Positions 28,784 to 38,679 of a DNA stretch of 41,015 nt are shown here, in pieces. Location: contig JAAYYW010000238.1 of the NCBI GenBank assembly GCA_012515195.1, positions 1-41,015 of the forward strand, written 5' to 3'. A program made the position numbers and the translations under genes. The notes under the pieces were generated by a model. The model was not told the DNA's origin and did not search any database. It saw only the letters and a list, made by a program, of their open reading frames with translations. Each line of letters begins with the position of its first letter. Within the stretch, counting starts at the first letter, position 1. This DNA is from Leptolinea sp. Its GTDB lineage: Bacteria; Chloroflexota; Anaerolineae; Anaerolineales; Anaerolineaceae.

Positions 28784-29293
28784 ATGGACGCACTGGATGC
28801 CATATTGTCCCGACGCAGTATCCGGAAGTACACAACAGAACCGGTAACCGACGAGGAAATTGACTTTCTATTGCAGGCCGCCATGGCTGCCCCATCTTCT
28901 GGAAACGCCCGACCGTGGCACTTTATTGTTATCCGGAACCGCGAGAAATTGGATGAGATCGCTCGAAATCACCCCTACGCTGGAATGCTTCCCCAGGCGC
29001 AGGCTGCCATCATGGTATGCGCGGACGAGATGCTGGAAAACCACCCCGGACGTTGGCCACAGGATTGTGCCGCGGCCACCGAAAACATCCTATTGGCCGC
29101 GCATGCTCAGGGTTTGGGAGCGGTGTGGATTGGCCTTTACCCCGAGGTGGAACGCAATGTGTTCATTTCAAAGCTCTTTGATCTTCCGAAAACAGTGCAT
29201 CCGCTTTCAATCGTTGCCCTGGGCAAACCAAACGAGAAAAAATTACCCCCGCACCGGTTCAAACCGGAACGTATCCATTTGGAAAAGTGGTAA
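28784..29293 (+). CDS. Nitroreductase family protein
   Basis: MDALDAILSRRSIRKYTTEPVTDEEIDFLLQAAMAAPSSGNARPWHFIVI; AATENILLAAHAQGLGAVWIGLYP. Confidence 0.93.
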   Translation: MDALDAILSRRSIRKYTTEPVTDEEIDFLLQAAMAAPSSGNARPWHFIVIRNREKLDEIARNHPYAGMLPQAQAAIMVCADEMLENHPGRWPQDCAAATENILLAAHAQGLGAVWIGLYPEVERNVFISKLFDLPKTVHPLSIVALGKPNEKKLPPHRFKPERIHLEKW

Positions 29294-29311
29294 TCCGTTT
29301 GTAATATAGTA

Positions 29312-29342
29312 AAAGGCAGGGTGTGTACCCTGCCTTTTTTTC
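29312..29342 (+). terminator. Rho-independent terminator
   Basis: AAAGGCAGGGT (29312-29322) / ACCCTGCCTTT (29327-29337) plus a T-run. Confidence 0.88.
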
Positions 29343-29349
29343 CTTGTTT

Positions 29350-30525
29350 TTATTGCACATAATCCTTCAATTGCCGTGCCCGGCGTGGGTGCCGCAGCCG
29401 GCTCAGCGCTTTACCTTCTATCTGCCGGATGCGCTCTCGGGTAAGACCAAACTTCTTTCCCACTTCCTCCAACGTGTACGTCCGGCCGTTATCCAAACCA
29501 AATCGCAAACGCAATATGCGGGCTTCACGCGGGGGTAGTGTAGCTAGAACTTCTTCGATCTTCTCACGAAGCAGGTTTGTATACGCTGATTGCATGGGGG
29601 TGGGCGTAATCTCATCTTCAACGAACATGCCCAATTCCGAGTCATCTTCATCGTTGATGGGACTTTCAAGTGATAATGGCAGCCAGGATACCTGCAGCAT
29701 CCAGTCAACTTTGTTGGAGCTTACGCCGATCTGATCTCCAAGTTCTTCGGTTGTGGGAATGCGTCCCAGTTTTTGTTCCATCTCATGGGTCAATTTGTAC
29801 AACTGACGGATGCGGTCTACCATGTGAACGGGAACTCGAATGGTGCGCCCCTGATCCGCAATGGAGCGGGTTATGGTTTGCCGTATCCACCAGGTGGCAT
29901 AGGTGGAAAATCGAAAGCCGCGTTGATATTCATATTTTTCGACAGCTTTCATCAAACCCAGGTTGCCTTCCTGGATCAAGTCGAGGAAAGGTACACCCCG
30001 GCTCAGGTATCGTTTGGCAATGGAAACCACCAGACGGGTGTTGGCTTTGATCAGATGTTCCCGGGCTCGCAAACCGTCATCAATAGTCCGTTCCAACTCT
30101 TCTCTTAATTCAGGTGTACCTTTTTCAGGAAAGGTACGCAGTTTTTTCGCGGCATTGACCCCGGATTCAATCCGTTTCGCGAGATCCAATTCCTCTTTTA
30201 CATTCAAGAGCGGAACTCGCGACATCTCTTTCAGGTAGAGGCCAATGGTATCTTCACTGGACAAAGGTGCGAGGTCTGAATAGGGATCAAAATCGGTATC
30301 CCCGATATCTTCCGCATTTTCACTTGTCTCATTCTCGCCATCCAGAAACTCAACCCCCCGCCGGCGAAGTGCCATCATGACTGCTTCCAACCGTTCCGCA
30401 TCAGCAGACACTTCAGGGTAGGCCTCCATGAGGTCTTCTGTTGTGAGGTAGCCCTGAACATCTGCTTTTTCAAGCAGCATGCCGAGGATCTGGGTATTCT
30501 TACGCCGTCTAGCCGGATTAGCCAT
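29350..30525 (-). CDS. rpoD: RNA polymerase primary sigma factor (RpoD/SigA family)
   Basis: DTIGLYLKEMSRVPLL; LIKANTRLVVSIAKRYLSRGVPFLDLIQEGNLGLMKAVEKYEYQRGFRFSTYATWWIRQTITRSIADQGRTIRVPVHM; C-terminal ALSRLRHPRRARQLKDY. SD AAGGAGGG before MANPARRR. Confidence 0.95.
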   Translation of the reverse strand: MANPARRRKNTQILGMLLEKADVQGYLTTEDLMEAYPEVSADAERLEAVMMALRRRGVEFLDGENETSENAEDIGDTDFDPYSDLAPLSSEDTIGLYLKEMSRVPLLNVKEELDLAKRIESGVNAAKKLRTFPEKGTPELREELERTIDDGLRAREHLIKANTRLVVSIAKRYLSRGVPFLDLIQEGNLGLMKAVEKYEYQRGFRFSTYATWWIRQTITRSIADQGRTIRVPVHMVDRIRQLYKLTHEMEQKLGRIPTTEELGDQIGVSSNKVDWMLQVSWLPLSLESPINDEDDSELGMFVEDEITPTPMQSAYTNLLREKIEEVLATLPPREARILRLRFGLDNGRTYTLEEVGKKFGLTRERIRQIEGKALSRLRHPRRARQLKDYVQ

Positions 30526-30560
30526 GCCCTTCCCTCCTTCTTTTGGCAACACCATTCATG

Positions 30561-31046
30561 CTAAATGCCTGTCCGATTCTCTTCAGTCTGGTGCTCGCAG
30601 ATTTGGTGGTTGAGATTTTCTCCGCAAACAGTGCACAGGCCTTTGCAATCCTCCCGGCATACTGTTTTGATTGGGATTTCTATTAATAGATACTCTCGAA
30701 GTAAAGGCATCAAATCGATATTCGCATCTTCAGGAACAATCAGTCCGGATTCAGTTACAGAATTTGAATGAAACGCATATAATTCGTTGAAATCAGTTCC
30801 AAGCCGTAGGTCAAATTCATCTAGGCAACGAACACATTCGGCGTGATATATGGACGAGAACCTGGCTTGAATAAAAATCCCTTTCGGGGTTCGGGTCAAT
30901 TCGACCTTACCGCTCAGGTTATTTATGGTTAATTCGCCGCCCAAGTCTACTGTCGGTAGATCAAAAATGATCTCCCGACTGGTACTGATCGGCGCGTTGA
31001 TCAGAAAACCTACATTGATCCGGAGAGGGAAACGATCGTGTGCCAA
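30561..31046 (-). CDS. YceD/DUF177 family protein
   Basis: ECVRCLDEFDLRL and CREDCKGLCTVCGENLNHQICEH cysteine pattern typical of DUF177. TTG start assumed. Confidence 0.88.
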   Translation of the reverse strand: MAHDRFPLRINVGFLINAPISTSREIIFDLPTVDLGGELTINNLSGKVELTRTPKGIFIQARFSSIYHAECVRCLDEFDLRLGTDFNELYAFHSNSVTESGLIVPEDANIDLMPLLREYLLIEIPIKTVCREDCKGLCTVCGENLNHQICEHQTEENRTGI

Positions 31047-31145
31047 GGAGTATCCACGTGTTAATTAATAAGATATACGAAATTATAGCACGCAGAAATT
31101 TAAAGTCAACGACTTTTATGAATTTACATTAAATTGGTGAAAGAA

Positions 31146-31745
31146 ATGAAATTATTAATTGCCAGCAGCAACAAAGGGAAACTCATCGAGATCATGGACC
31201 TGCTCCGTGATCTTCCGATTGAAGCAATCCTTCCGATGGATATTGGGGTTTCTCTGGACGTGGAAGAGGACGGAAAAACATACGCTGAAAATGCCACCAA
31301 GAAAGCCCAGGCCTATTGTCAAGCCAGCGGCTTGGTGACGCTGGCTGATGACAGTGGATTGGAAGTGCAAGCCCTAGACGGAAAACCCGGACTGCATTCC
31401 GCCCGGTTTTCCGATAAACCAGGTGCTACTGATTCTGACCGGCGAATGTTTTTACTAGATAGGTTAAAAGGCCTTCCCCGTCCCTGGGCAGCCGCTTTTT
31501 ACAGCACTGTTGTGATCTCTGTGCCAGATGGCGAAACATACACCCTGGATGGGTCATGCCGCGGAGAAATAATTCCGGAGGAACGTGGTACAAATGGTTT
31601 CGGTTACGATCCAATCTTTCGGATTGAAGGTATGAATCGAACCATGGCAGAGTTGACAAAGGAAGAGAAAAACCGACTGAGCCACCGTGCGCGTGCCGTT
31701 CTGGCGGCCCGCCCGGTTTTGGTAAAACTGGCAAGCAGCTCTTAA
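31146..31745 (+). CDS. rdgB: XTP/dITP diphosphatase (RdgB/HAM1 family)
   Basis: MKLLIASSNKGKLIEIMDLL; TYAENATKKAQAYCQASGLVTLADDSGLEVQALDGKPGLHSARFS; GTNGFGYDPIFRIEGMNRTMAELTKEEKNRLSHRARA. Confidence 0.96.
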   Translation: MKLLIASSNKGKLIEIMDLLRDLPIEAILPMDIGVSLDVEEDGKTYAENATKKAQAYCQASGLVTLADDSGLEVQALDGKPGLHSARFSDKPGATDSDRRMFLLDRLKGLPRPWAAAFYSTVVISVPDGETYTLDGSCRGEIIPEERGTNGFGYDPIFRIEGMNRTMAELTKEEKNRLSHRARAVLAARPVLVKLASSS

Positions 31746-31827
31746 CAAATTACAAAGAAGGGATATTTCCCCCATCTTGACTGTGCTTTGATCCATTTTA
31801 TTCTTTTGCGCTATATCAAAATGTTTC

Positions 31828-32583
31828 TTACTCTTTCCATTTCACAACGGCCTCGAACGCGCGCGTTCCATTGGTGCAGTTATCTCCCCGTATGAACCAC
31901 AAAGATGGATTTTCCAATGAGCTTTTTGATGAAACCGAAACATCTTCGCCTGGCAGAACTTCTTTGTCGTAATTTATCTGCATCCAATCAAGGCTATTCT
32001 CACGATGCATTCCAATGGGGAAGGTATCGCAGATCCATTCCACATAACGGCTGTTGTTTACATGGCCCAGCATGTCCACCGCGGAATACCCCGCCCGAAA
32101 TGTAAGCCGTTCTTCACTATCTTCCGGAACAGAAAGCCGCTCCAAGGGTTCATTCAAGGCAACTTCTTCGGTCATGGATGGAAGATCGAGCCCAGCCGTC
32201 TTAGGGGGTACCATCCGGCGGGCTATCGCGTCGATCACTAACCAGGCCGATGATGCTTTGGCCAGTTGTTCGCCATCTTCGGCGTGAATGACATAATCAC
32301 GCACGAAGAAAAGCTTTTGTTGAATGGTCTTGGGCCACGTGGTGATATGTACCACCTCACCGACTGTCGGGAATCGCAGAAATTTGATCTTCATCCGGGA
32401 ATGCACCCACAAAAGATTACGGGAATACATGGTCTCAAATCCGCAACCCAATTGGTCAGCGTGTTCTCCGGCTGCTTCAGTAAGCTGCTGAAAGAAAGCA
32501 GACGGTTTCAAGCGGAGATTAACGTCACAATCAAATGCGTTGATATGTATCTTTTTTTTAAATATATTGGTGAGCTCATCCAT
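31828..32583 (-). CDS. Acyl-ACP thioesterase family protein (hotdog fold)
   Basis: HINAFDCDVNLRLKPSAFFQQLTEAAGEHADQLG; MKIKFLRFPTVGEVVHITTWPKTIQQ; MLGHVNNSRYVEWICDTFP. An upstream in-frame start at 32616 exists. Confidence 0.88.
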   Translation of the reverse strand: MDELTNIFKKKIHINAFDCDVNLRLKPSAFFQQLTEAAGEHADQLGCGFETMYSRNLLWVHSRMKIKFLRFPTVGEVVHITTWPKTIQQKLFFVRDYVIHAEDGEQLAKASSAWLVIDAIARRMVPPKTAGLDLPSMTEEVALNEPLERLSVPEDSEERLTFRAGYSAVDMLGHVNNSRYVEWICDTFPIGMHRENSLDWMQINYDKEVLPGEDVSVSSKSSLENPSLWFIRGDNCTNGTRAFEAVVKWKE

Positions 32584-32746
32584 AGTATTTTCCATAAAAA
32601 AATATCTGTACATCATAACAAAAAACCGGTTTTTTTGCGGATGTCATAACATACCATTTGGCAACCCGATTCCGGTCGCCTGCTGCTACCCCCTGGTCAA
32701 TCTCATTCATTCCGGTTGAAAGAGATGTTTGAGTCAGATGTTTTAA

Positions 32747-32788
32747 AAGCGGCCTCCGCCGGGGGTGGTCAGGAACCCGGCGGAGGCC
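32747..32788 (-). terminator. GC-rich stem-loop, probable terminator for the minus-strand gene ending at 32910
   Basis: 13-bp perfect inverted repeat GGCCTCCGCCGGG (32751-32763) / CCCGGCGGAGGCC (32776-32788). On the minus strand GCTTTTAAAAC follows. Confidence 0.55.
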
Positions 32789-32909
32789 TTCGCCAAAGGA
32801 GGAGACAGCGATATGATCAGTTGTCGTTCGGTGTACTGAACTGTCTTAATCTTACTCTCGCAGCGGTTGTCTGACCATTGTCGAAAGTCATATTTCTGTC
32901 AGATAACAT

Positions 32910-33335
32910 TCACAATCCGGGCAAGCTCTTTAAGAAGACCCTCACTTCCCGGATAGCTTCGTCGATATTTTTATACGCAAACACCCGGAAACCCGGAGAG
33001 GTGTTTCCCAGAATCATCTTTGAAACCACACTGCCTTCTCGGTAGCAACAGAATACTGGTTTCCCCAGCGATTCTGCCAGTGCAATCTCATACCCTACGC
33101 CATGCGAAGGAGTTGAAACCTCAGCCACGAGGATATTGCAGTGGGTAACCCATTCCACATCACGATGATAAACCTCTTGAGGTTTAACCACTTTTTCAAG
33201 AGAGAGTATATCCGCATCAGCTAGATGAGCCGTGGGAACAATATGACCATCTTCCATCAGCGCATTTACCAGGCGCTCATAATCTGGCTGGTCTTTTCGT
33301 CCTCCAGTAATGGAACAGGAGAAATAAATATTCAT
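32910..33335 (-). CDS. Nucleoside 2-deoxyribosyltransferase-like / DNPH1 (Rcl) family protein
   Basis: MNIYFSCSITGGRKDQPDYERLVNALMEDGHIVPTAHLAD...REVEWVTHCNILVAEVSTPSHGVGYEIALAESLGKPVFCCYR-type sequence. Confidence 0.85.
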   Translation of the reverse strand: MNIYFSCSITGGRKDQPDYERLVNALMEDGHIVPTAHLADADILSLEKVVKPQEVYHRDVEWVTHCNILVAEVSTPSHGVGYEIALAESLGKPVFCCYREGSVVSKMILGNTSPGFRVFAYKNIDEAIREVRVFLKSLPGL

Positions 33336-33452
33336 TGCTCCCTTTCTATAGTACTCTATTGGCGCGCTTCTTGCACCAATGCCGATACACTCCGATAACG
33401 GAATTTTATCTGGCGGAGATAACCGCCTGTCGAATTGGAAGGAGCATTCCAA

Positions 33453-34073
33453 ATGAAAAAGGTTCTGTTCGCCCTTTCCTTGTTTTCTATTTTACTGCTT
33501 GTGGTGACCAGTGGATGCACCATGAAAGCATCAAGGCTGGGTTCGTTCAAACCCACGCCAACTGTGCTTTCATTGTTTGACGCTGAACAGCAAGACATGC
33601 AGCTGGCTGTCTCCTCAGCCGCAGAAATGCCGCCTGCCAAAGCCGCCAGTGATTCATCACCAAAAGCTGTATCATCCGACGACGATGATGATGACGATGA
33701 TGATGACGAAACCGTGACCTATACAGACCGGCCGGAAAAATATACCTTGAATAAAGGTGAATGGCCTTTCTGCATTGCGAGACGGTATAACCTTAACCCG
33801 CTCGATCTATTGAACGCGAACGGATTGTCATTGGAATCCAAACCAGACGTTGGTTTTGTACTCAAGATTCCACAGACAGGCGAATGGCCCGAAAGCCGCT
33901 TTGGCCATCGCTGGATCCGCGCGCATCCTGCCATGCATCAGGTTGGTGCGGGTGAAACCCTGTATACCATTTCTTGCCTGTACGGGGATATCGATCCGAG
34001 TCAGATCGTTGAAGCCAATGAACTACCTGAACCATACAAGATTTACGCTGGTCAAATGCTGCGTATTCCATAG
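33453..34073 (+). CDS. LysM domain lipoprotein with poly-Asp linker
   Basis: MKKVLFALSLFSILLLVVTSGCT lipobox; SSDDDDDDDDDDETV; YTLNKGEWPFCIARRYNLNPLDLLNANGL and HQVGAGETLYTISCLYGDIDPSQIVEANEL LysM repeats. Confidence 0.85.
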   Translation: MKKVLFALSLFSILLLVVTSGCTMKASRLGSFKPTPTVLSLFDAEQQDMQLAVSSAAEMPPAKAASDSSPKAVSSDDDDDDDDDDETVTYTDRPEKYTLNKGEWPFCIARRYNLNPLDLLNANGLSLESKPDVGFVLKIPQTGEWPESRFGHRWIRAHPAMHQVGAGETLYTISCLYGDIDPSQIVEANELPEPYKIYAGQMLRIP

Positions 34074-34119
34074 CACGGGTATTCCGAGAACTCCTCGATA
34101 GATTCTCGATCCATCCTCA

Positions 34120-34157
34120 AAATGAAAAGACGCGCCCGCCAGTGCGTCTTTTCATTT
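34120..34157 (+). terminator. Stem-loop terminator
   Basis: 14-bp inverted repeat AAATGAAAAGACGC (34120-34133) / GCGTCTTTTCATTT (34144-34157). Confidence 0.7.
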
Positions 34158-34301
34158 AATAGTGTGTATTGGATTCATCAGGTCATAAAAGGATACTATG
34201 GATTCGCAATTAATTTCACCCAAAAGGTCTATTTTAGGTAATACCAGGAACAAGGTATAATAACCCCCGATAAACATGTAAGGATTTCGCAAAAGCAAAC
34301 G

Positions 34302-34838
34302 ATGAATTTTGAATGGTTGGAAAAAGAAGAAGTATTTCGCGGACGGGCATTCGCGGTTGATAAAGTAAAAGTTCGCCTGCCCGATGGAAGAACGACCACA
34401 TATGATTGTGTCAAACATTCCGGAGCTGTGACCATTGTCCCGGTGGACGACCAGAATCGGATTATTTTTGTCAACCAGTACCGAATGGGATCAAAAGGGA
34501 TGTTGATGGAACTTCCAGCCGGCACCCTGGAAGAAAATGAAGACCCGACTATCTGTGCTGAACGTGAGATCCGCGAAGAGACCGGGATGGCCGCAAAACA
34601 TGTCACCAAACTGGGAGAGTTTTTTCTTGCACCGGGGTATTCTTCTGAATACATGCACGTTTATCTAATGACCGGACTTTATCCGGCACCTTTGAAACAC
34701 GATGACGATGAGTTTTTGCAGACGCAAGCCATCCCAGTATCTGAGGTTTGGGAAATGGTGCGATCGAACCAGATACATGACGGAAAAACCCTGGCTTGTC
34801 TGTTTTTGGCCATGGACCACTTGAAAAATGCTGCATGA
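34302..34838 (+). CDS. NUDIX hydrolase (ADP-ribose pyrophosphatase-like)
   Basis: Nudix box GTLEENEDPTICAEREIREETGM (Gx5Ex7REUxEExGU). Confidence 0.94.
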   Translation: MNFEWLEKEEVFRGRAFAVDKVKVRLPDGRTTTYDCVKHSGAVTIVPVDDQNRIIFVNQYRMGSKGMLMELPAGTLEENEDPTICAEREIREETGMAAKHVTKLGEFFLAPGYSSEYMHVYLMTGLYPAPLKHDDDEFLQTQAIPVSEVWEMVRSNQIHDGKTLACLFLAMDHLKNAA

Positions 34839-34983
34839 TAACAGCATTTTCGGTGATTTTTGGTACTTATTGAGGAAATTAGACCGATTTATACTTCTTA
34901 ATTGGATGAATAACCCTGCCGGAAACGCGGGTTAATATCAACAAACCCAACCGAGCGGCAAACAGAGCCTCCCGGAAATTTTT

Positions 34984-37900
34984 GTGAATGGAGTAAGCCA
35001 AATGCAGCGAGAAAAAGTAACTCTTGACGCTAACGAAGCTGTAGCAGACATCGCGTTTAAGCTCAGTGAAGTCATCGCCATTTTCCCCATCACACCCTCT
35101 TCAACCATGGGTGAGTGGGCAGATCAGTGGGCGGGACAAAAACACCCGAACCTGTGGGGAACTGTTCCTACAGTCATGGAAATGCAATCTGAAGGTGGAG
35201 CTGCGGGTGCCGTCCACGGCGCACTGCAAACCGGTTCTTTGACCACCACCTTTACCGCCTCTCAGGGTCTGCTTCTGATGATCCCGAATATGTTCAAGAT
35301 CGCCGGTGAATTGACTGCCACGGTCTTCCATGTGTCAGCCCGTTCATTGGCAGCACAGGCGTTATCGATCTACGGCGACCACAGCGATGTTATGGCTGCC
35401 CGGTCTACCGGCTTTGCTATGCTAACTTCCCGCTCCGTGCAGGAAGCCCATGACATGGCTCTCATTTCTCATGCCGCCACTCTGGAATCCCGCGTTCCGT
35501 TCGTACATTTCTTTGACGGTTTCCGAACCTCCGCCGAAGTCAACAAAATTGAACGCCTGACGGTTGATGATATCCGCGCTGTTATCGAAGAGAAATACAT
35601 TATGGAACACCGCCAGCGCGGCCTCACACCTGACCGCCCGGTACTTCGCGGCACAGCTCAGAATCCTGATGTGTACTTCCAGGGACGCGAGACTGTTAAC
35701 CCGTATTACGATGCAACCCCGGGGATTGTCCAGAAATATATGGACAAGTTCGCCAAAATAACCGGACGTAAGTACCAGATTGTGGAATACTTCGGCGCGA
35801 AAGATGCGGAAAAGATCATTGTGATCATGTGCTCAGGTTCAGAAACCGCGGAAGAAACTGCTCTGTACCTGAATAAAAAAGGTGAAAAGGTCGGTGTGGT
35901 AAACATTCGCCTTTATCGCCCATTCCCGTCCGATGAATTCCTGAAAGTCCTCCCAGCCTCTGTCAAGAAGATTGCGGTTTTGGACCGTACCAAGGAACCT
36001 GGCGCGACCGGTGAACCCCTGTACCAGGATGTCATCGCCGCAATCAGTGAAGGACTCACAAATGGTTCGGCACCTTTCAAGACAGCTCCTATCATTATTG
36101 GCGGCCGCTATGGACTTTCCTCCAAAGAATTTACCCCTGCCATGGTCAATGGTATCTACACCGAACTTGGCAAAGCTGCACCCAAAAACCACTTCACGGT
36201 AGGTATCATTGACGACGTCACCCATTCCAGCATTGACTATGATGCTGATTTTGACATCGAAGATTCTGAAACGGTGCGCTGCGTATTCTTTGGCCTGGGT
36301 GCCGATGGTACTGTCGGTGCAAACAAGAACTCCATCAAGATCATTGGAGAAGAAACGGATAACTCAGCTCAGGGCTACTTTGTGTATGACTCAAAGAAAT
36401 CCGGTTCTGTTACCATTTCTCACCTGCGATTCGGACCCAAACCCATTCGCGCGCCGTACCTCATCAGCAAAGCCAATTTCGTAGCCTGCCACCAGTACTC
36501 TTTCCTTGAACGCTTCGATATGACCCGCTACGCCCTCCCGGGCGCTGTGTTCCTGCTCAACAGCATCTACGGTCCCGATGAAGTGTGGGACAAACTCCCG
36601 CAGGAAGTTCAGAAAGACATCATCGAAAAGAAACTGAAATTCTATGCCATCGATGCCAGCGCCGTGGCCCAGAAAACCGGCATGGGCGGCCGTGTGAATA
36701 CCATCATGCAGACTTGCTTCTTTGCCATCTCCGGTGTCCTCCCGCGCGAACAGGCCATTACCGAGATCAAGAAATCCATCAAGAAAACCTATAGCAAACG
36801 TGGTGAAGCTGTTGTCAAGCAGAATTATGACGCGGTTGATGCCTCCCTGTCTCATCTGCATGAGATTAAGGTTCCAGAAAAAGTAACCAGCACTATAACC
36901 CGCCGTTCCAGCGTACCCGCTGCCGCACCGCAGTTCGTGAAAGATGTCCTCGGTCAGATCATCGTCTTCGAAGGCGATAAACTGCCTGTTTCCGCGATGC
37001 CTGCAGATGGTACTTTCCCGACAGGCACGTCACAGTGGGAAAAACGGAATATCGCTCTCGAGATTCCCGTTTGGGATCCGAATACCTGTATCCAATGCGG
37101 TAAATGCTCCTTCGTCTGTCCGCATGCCGTTATCCGTCAGAAAGTGTATGATCCGAAATTGCTGGATAAAGCACCTGCAACTTTTAAATCGACGGATGCC
37201 AAATTCAAAGAACTACCCGGTATGAAATTCACCATCCAGGTAGCTCCGGAAGACTGCACTGGCTGCGGTCTCTGCGTGGAAGCCTGCCCATCCAAGAACA
37301 AGGCTGATTCCAGCCTCAAAGCCATCAACATGGCCGAGCAACCCCCGCTTCGCGAGCAGGAACGTGAGAATTGGGAATTCTTCCTCAGCCTGCCTGAAGT
37401 TGACCGGTCAGCATTCCAGCCGACAACGGTAAAGAACTCTCAATTGCTTCAGCCTCTGTTCGAGTTCTCCGGTGCGTGCGGTGGTTGTGGTGAAACCCCC
37501 TACATCAAACTGGTTTCCCAGCTCTTCGGCGATCGGATGGTTGTAGCCAATGCCACCGGTTGTACATCAATCTACGGTGCCAATCTACCTACAACTCCCT
37601 GGACCTTTAACAATGATGGACGCGGTCCCGCCTGGTCCAACTCACTGTTTGAAGATAACGCTGAATTCGGTCTTGGTATGCGCCTCACGATCGACAAACA
37701 GAACGAGTTCGCCTGTGAATTGCTTCCCAAATTTGCTTCGGTCCTCGGGGACAGCCTGGTGAACGACCTGCTTAATGCTGATCAGGCAACAGACGCGGGT
37801 ATCAAAGCCCAGCGAGAGCGTGTTGAGATTGTGAAGCAGAAACTTGCCGGTAACAAAGACCCGATGGCCGGTCAGCTTGTTTCCCTGGCCGATTCTCTTG

Positions 37901-38574
37901 TGAAGAAATCCGTTTGGATCATGGGTGGAGATGGTTGGGCATACGATATCGGTTACGGCGGCCTTGACCACGTCCTGGCTTCCGGCCGTAATGTGAACGT
38001 CCTGGTTTTGGATACCGAAGTCTATTCCAACACCGGCGGTCAGGCCTCCAAAGCCACCCCGCGTGCCGCAGTTGCAAAATTCGCCGCCAGCGGTAAAGGA
38101 CTTCCCAAGAAAGACCTGGGAATGATCGCGATGGCTTACGGATATATCTATGTCGCCCGTGTCGCCATGGGTGCCAACGATGCCCAAACGCTCAAAGCCT
38201 TCCTTGAAGCCGATGCCTACGACGGCCCATCCCTGATAATTGCTTACAGCCACTGTATCAACCATGGTATTGATATGCGCCGAGGTCTTGATCAGCAGAA
38301 AGCGGCTGTCAATTCCGGAATGTGGCCTCTCTACCGGTACAACCCGGCCCTGGTTGATGAAGGAAAGAATCCCCTGCTTATTGACTCCAAAGACCCGACG
38401 ATCCCAGTTTCTGAGTACGCGTACAAAGAAACCCGCTATCGTATGCTTCTACAATCAGATGAAGCACGTGCTGAATTGTTGATGAACCAGGTCACAGAAG
38501 ACGCAGCCAAGCGTTGGGAATTGTACAAATCCATGGCAGCTGTTGAATACAAAGCCAAAAATCCTGAGTCCTAA
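34984..38574 (+). CDS. nifJ: Pyruvate:ferredoxin (flavodoxin) oxidoreductase
   Basis: 1196 aa; DANEAVADIAFKLSEVIAIFPITPSSTMGEWAD; two 4Fe-4S motifs CIQCGKCSFVCPHA and CTGCGLCVEACPSKN; GACGGCGETPYIKL; TPP region GGDGWAYDIGYGGLDHVLASGRNVNVLVLDTEVYSNTGGQ. GTG start, ATG 35002 alternative. Confidence 0.97.
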   Translation: MNGVSQMQREKVTLDANEAVADIAFKLSEVIAIFPITPSSTMGEWADQWAGQKHPNLWGTVPTVMEMQSEGGAAGAVHGALQTGSLTTTFTASQGLLLMIPNMFKIAGELTATVFHVSARSLAAQALSIYGDHSDVMAARSTGFAMLTSRSVQEAHDMALISHAATLESRVPFVHFFDGFRTSAEVNKIERLTVDDIRAVIEEKYIMEHRQRGLTPDRPVLRGTAQNPDVYFQGRETVNPYYDATPGIVQKYMDKFAKITGRKYQIVEYFGAKDAEKIIVIMCSGSETAEETALYLNKKGEKVGVVNIRLYRPFPSDEFLKVLPASVKKIAVLDRTKEPGATGEPLYQDVIAAISEGLTNGSAPFKTAPIIIGGRYGLSSKEFTPAMVNGIYTELGKAAPKNHFTVGIIDDVTHSSIDYDADFDIEDSETVRCVFFGLGADGTVGANKNSIKIIGEETDNSAQGYFVYDSKKSGSVTISHLRFGPKPIRAPYLISKANFVACHQYSFLERFDMTRYALPGAVFLLNSIYGPDEVWDKLPQEVQKDIIEKKLKFYAIDASAVAQKTGMGGRVNTIMQTCFFAISGVLPREQAITEIKKSIKKTYSKRGEAVVKQNYDAVDASLSHLHEIKVPEKVTSTITRRSSVPAAAPQFVKDVLGQIIVFEGDKLPVSAMPADGTFPTGTSQWEKRNIALEIPVWDPNTCIQCGKCSFVCPHAVIRQKVYDPKLLDKAPATFKSTDAKFKELPGMKFTIQVAPEDCTGCGLCVEACPSKNKADSSLKAINMAEQPPLREQERENWEFFLSLPEVDRSAFQPTTVKNSQLLQPLFEFSGACGGCGETPYIKLVSQLFGDRMVVANATGCTSIYGANLPTTPWTFNNDGRGPAWSNSLFEDNAEFGLGMRLTIDKQNEFACELLPKFASVLGDSLVNDLLNADQATDAGIKAQRERVEIVKQKLAGNKDPMAGQLVSLADSLVKKSVWIMGGDGWAYDIGYGGLDHVLASGRNVNVLVLDTEVYSNTGGQASKATPRAAVAKFAASGKGLPKKDLGMIAMAYGYIYVARVAMGANDAQTLKAFLEADAYDGPSLIIAYSHCINHGIDMRRGLDQQKAAVNSGMWPLYRYNPALVDEGKNPLLIDSKDPTIPVSEYAYKETRYRMLLQSDEARAELLMNQVTEDAAKRWELYKSMAAVEYKAKNPES

Positions 38575-38595
38575 GAACCATCAAAACGTTATACG

Positions 38596-38627
38596 CCCGG
38601 CGAGGTAACCCCTCGCCGGGTTCATTT
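38596..38627 (+). terminator. Rho-independent terminator after nifJ
   Basis: CCCGGCGAGG (38596-38605) / CCTCGCCGGG (38611-38620) then TTCATTT. Confidence 0.7.
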
Positions 38628-38679
38628 AACAGATGTATAGTATTTGTAAAAGTAATAGACCATTAAGGGAGACTTGAAA

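Noticed and set aside
37642-38265. 207-aa minus-strand ORF
   Set aside because: Antisense to the conserved TPP domain of nifJ; shadow ORF from codon bias.
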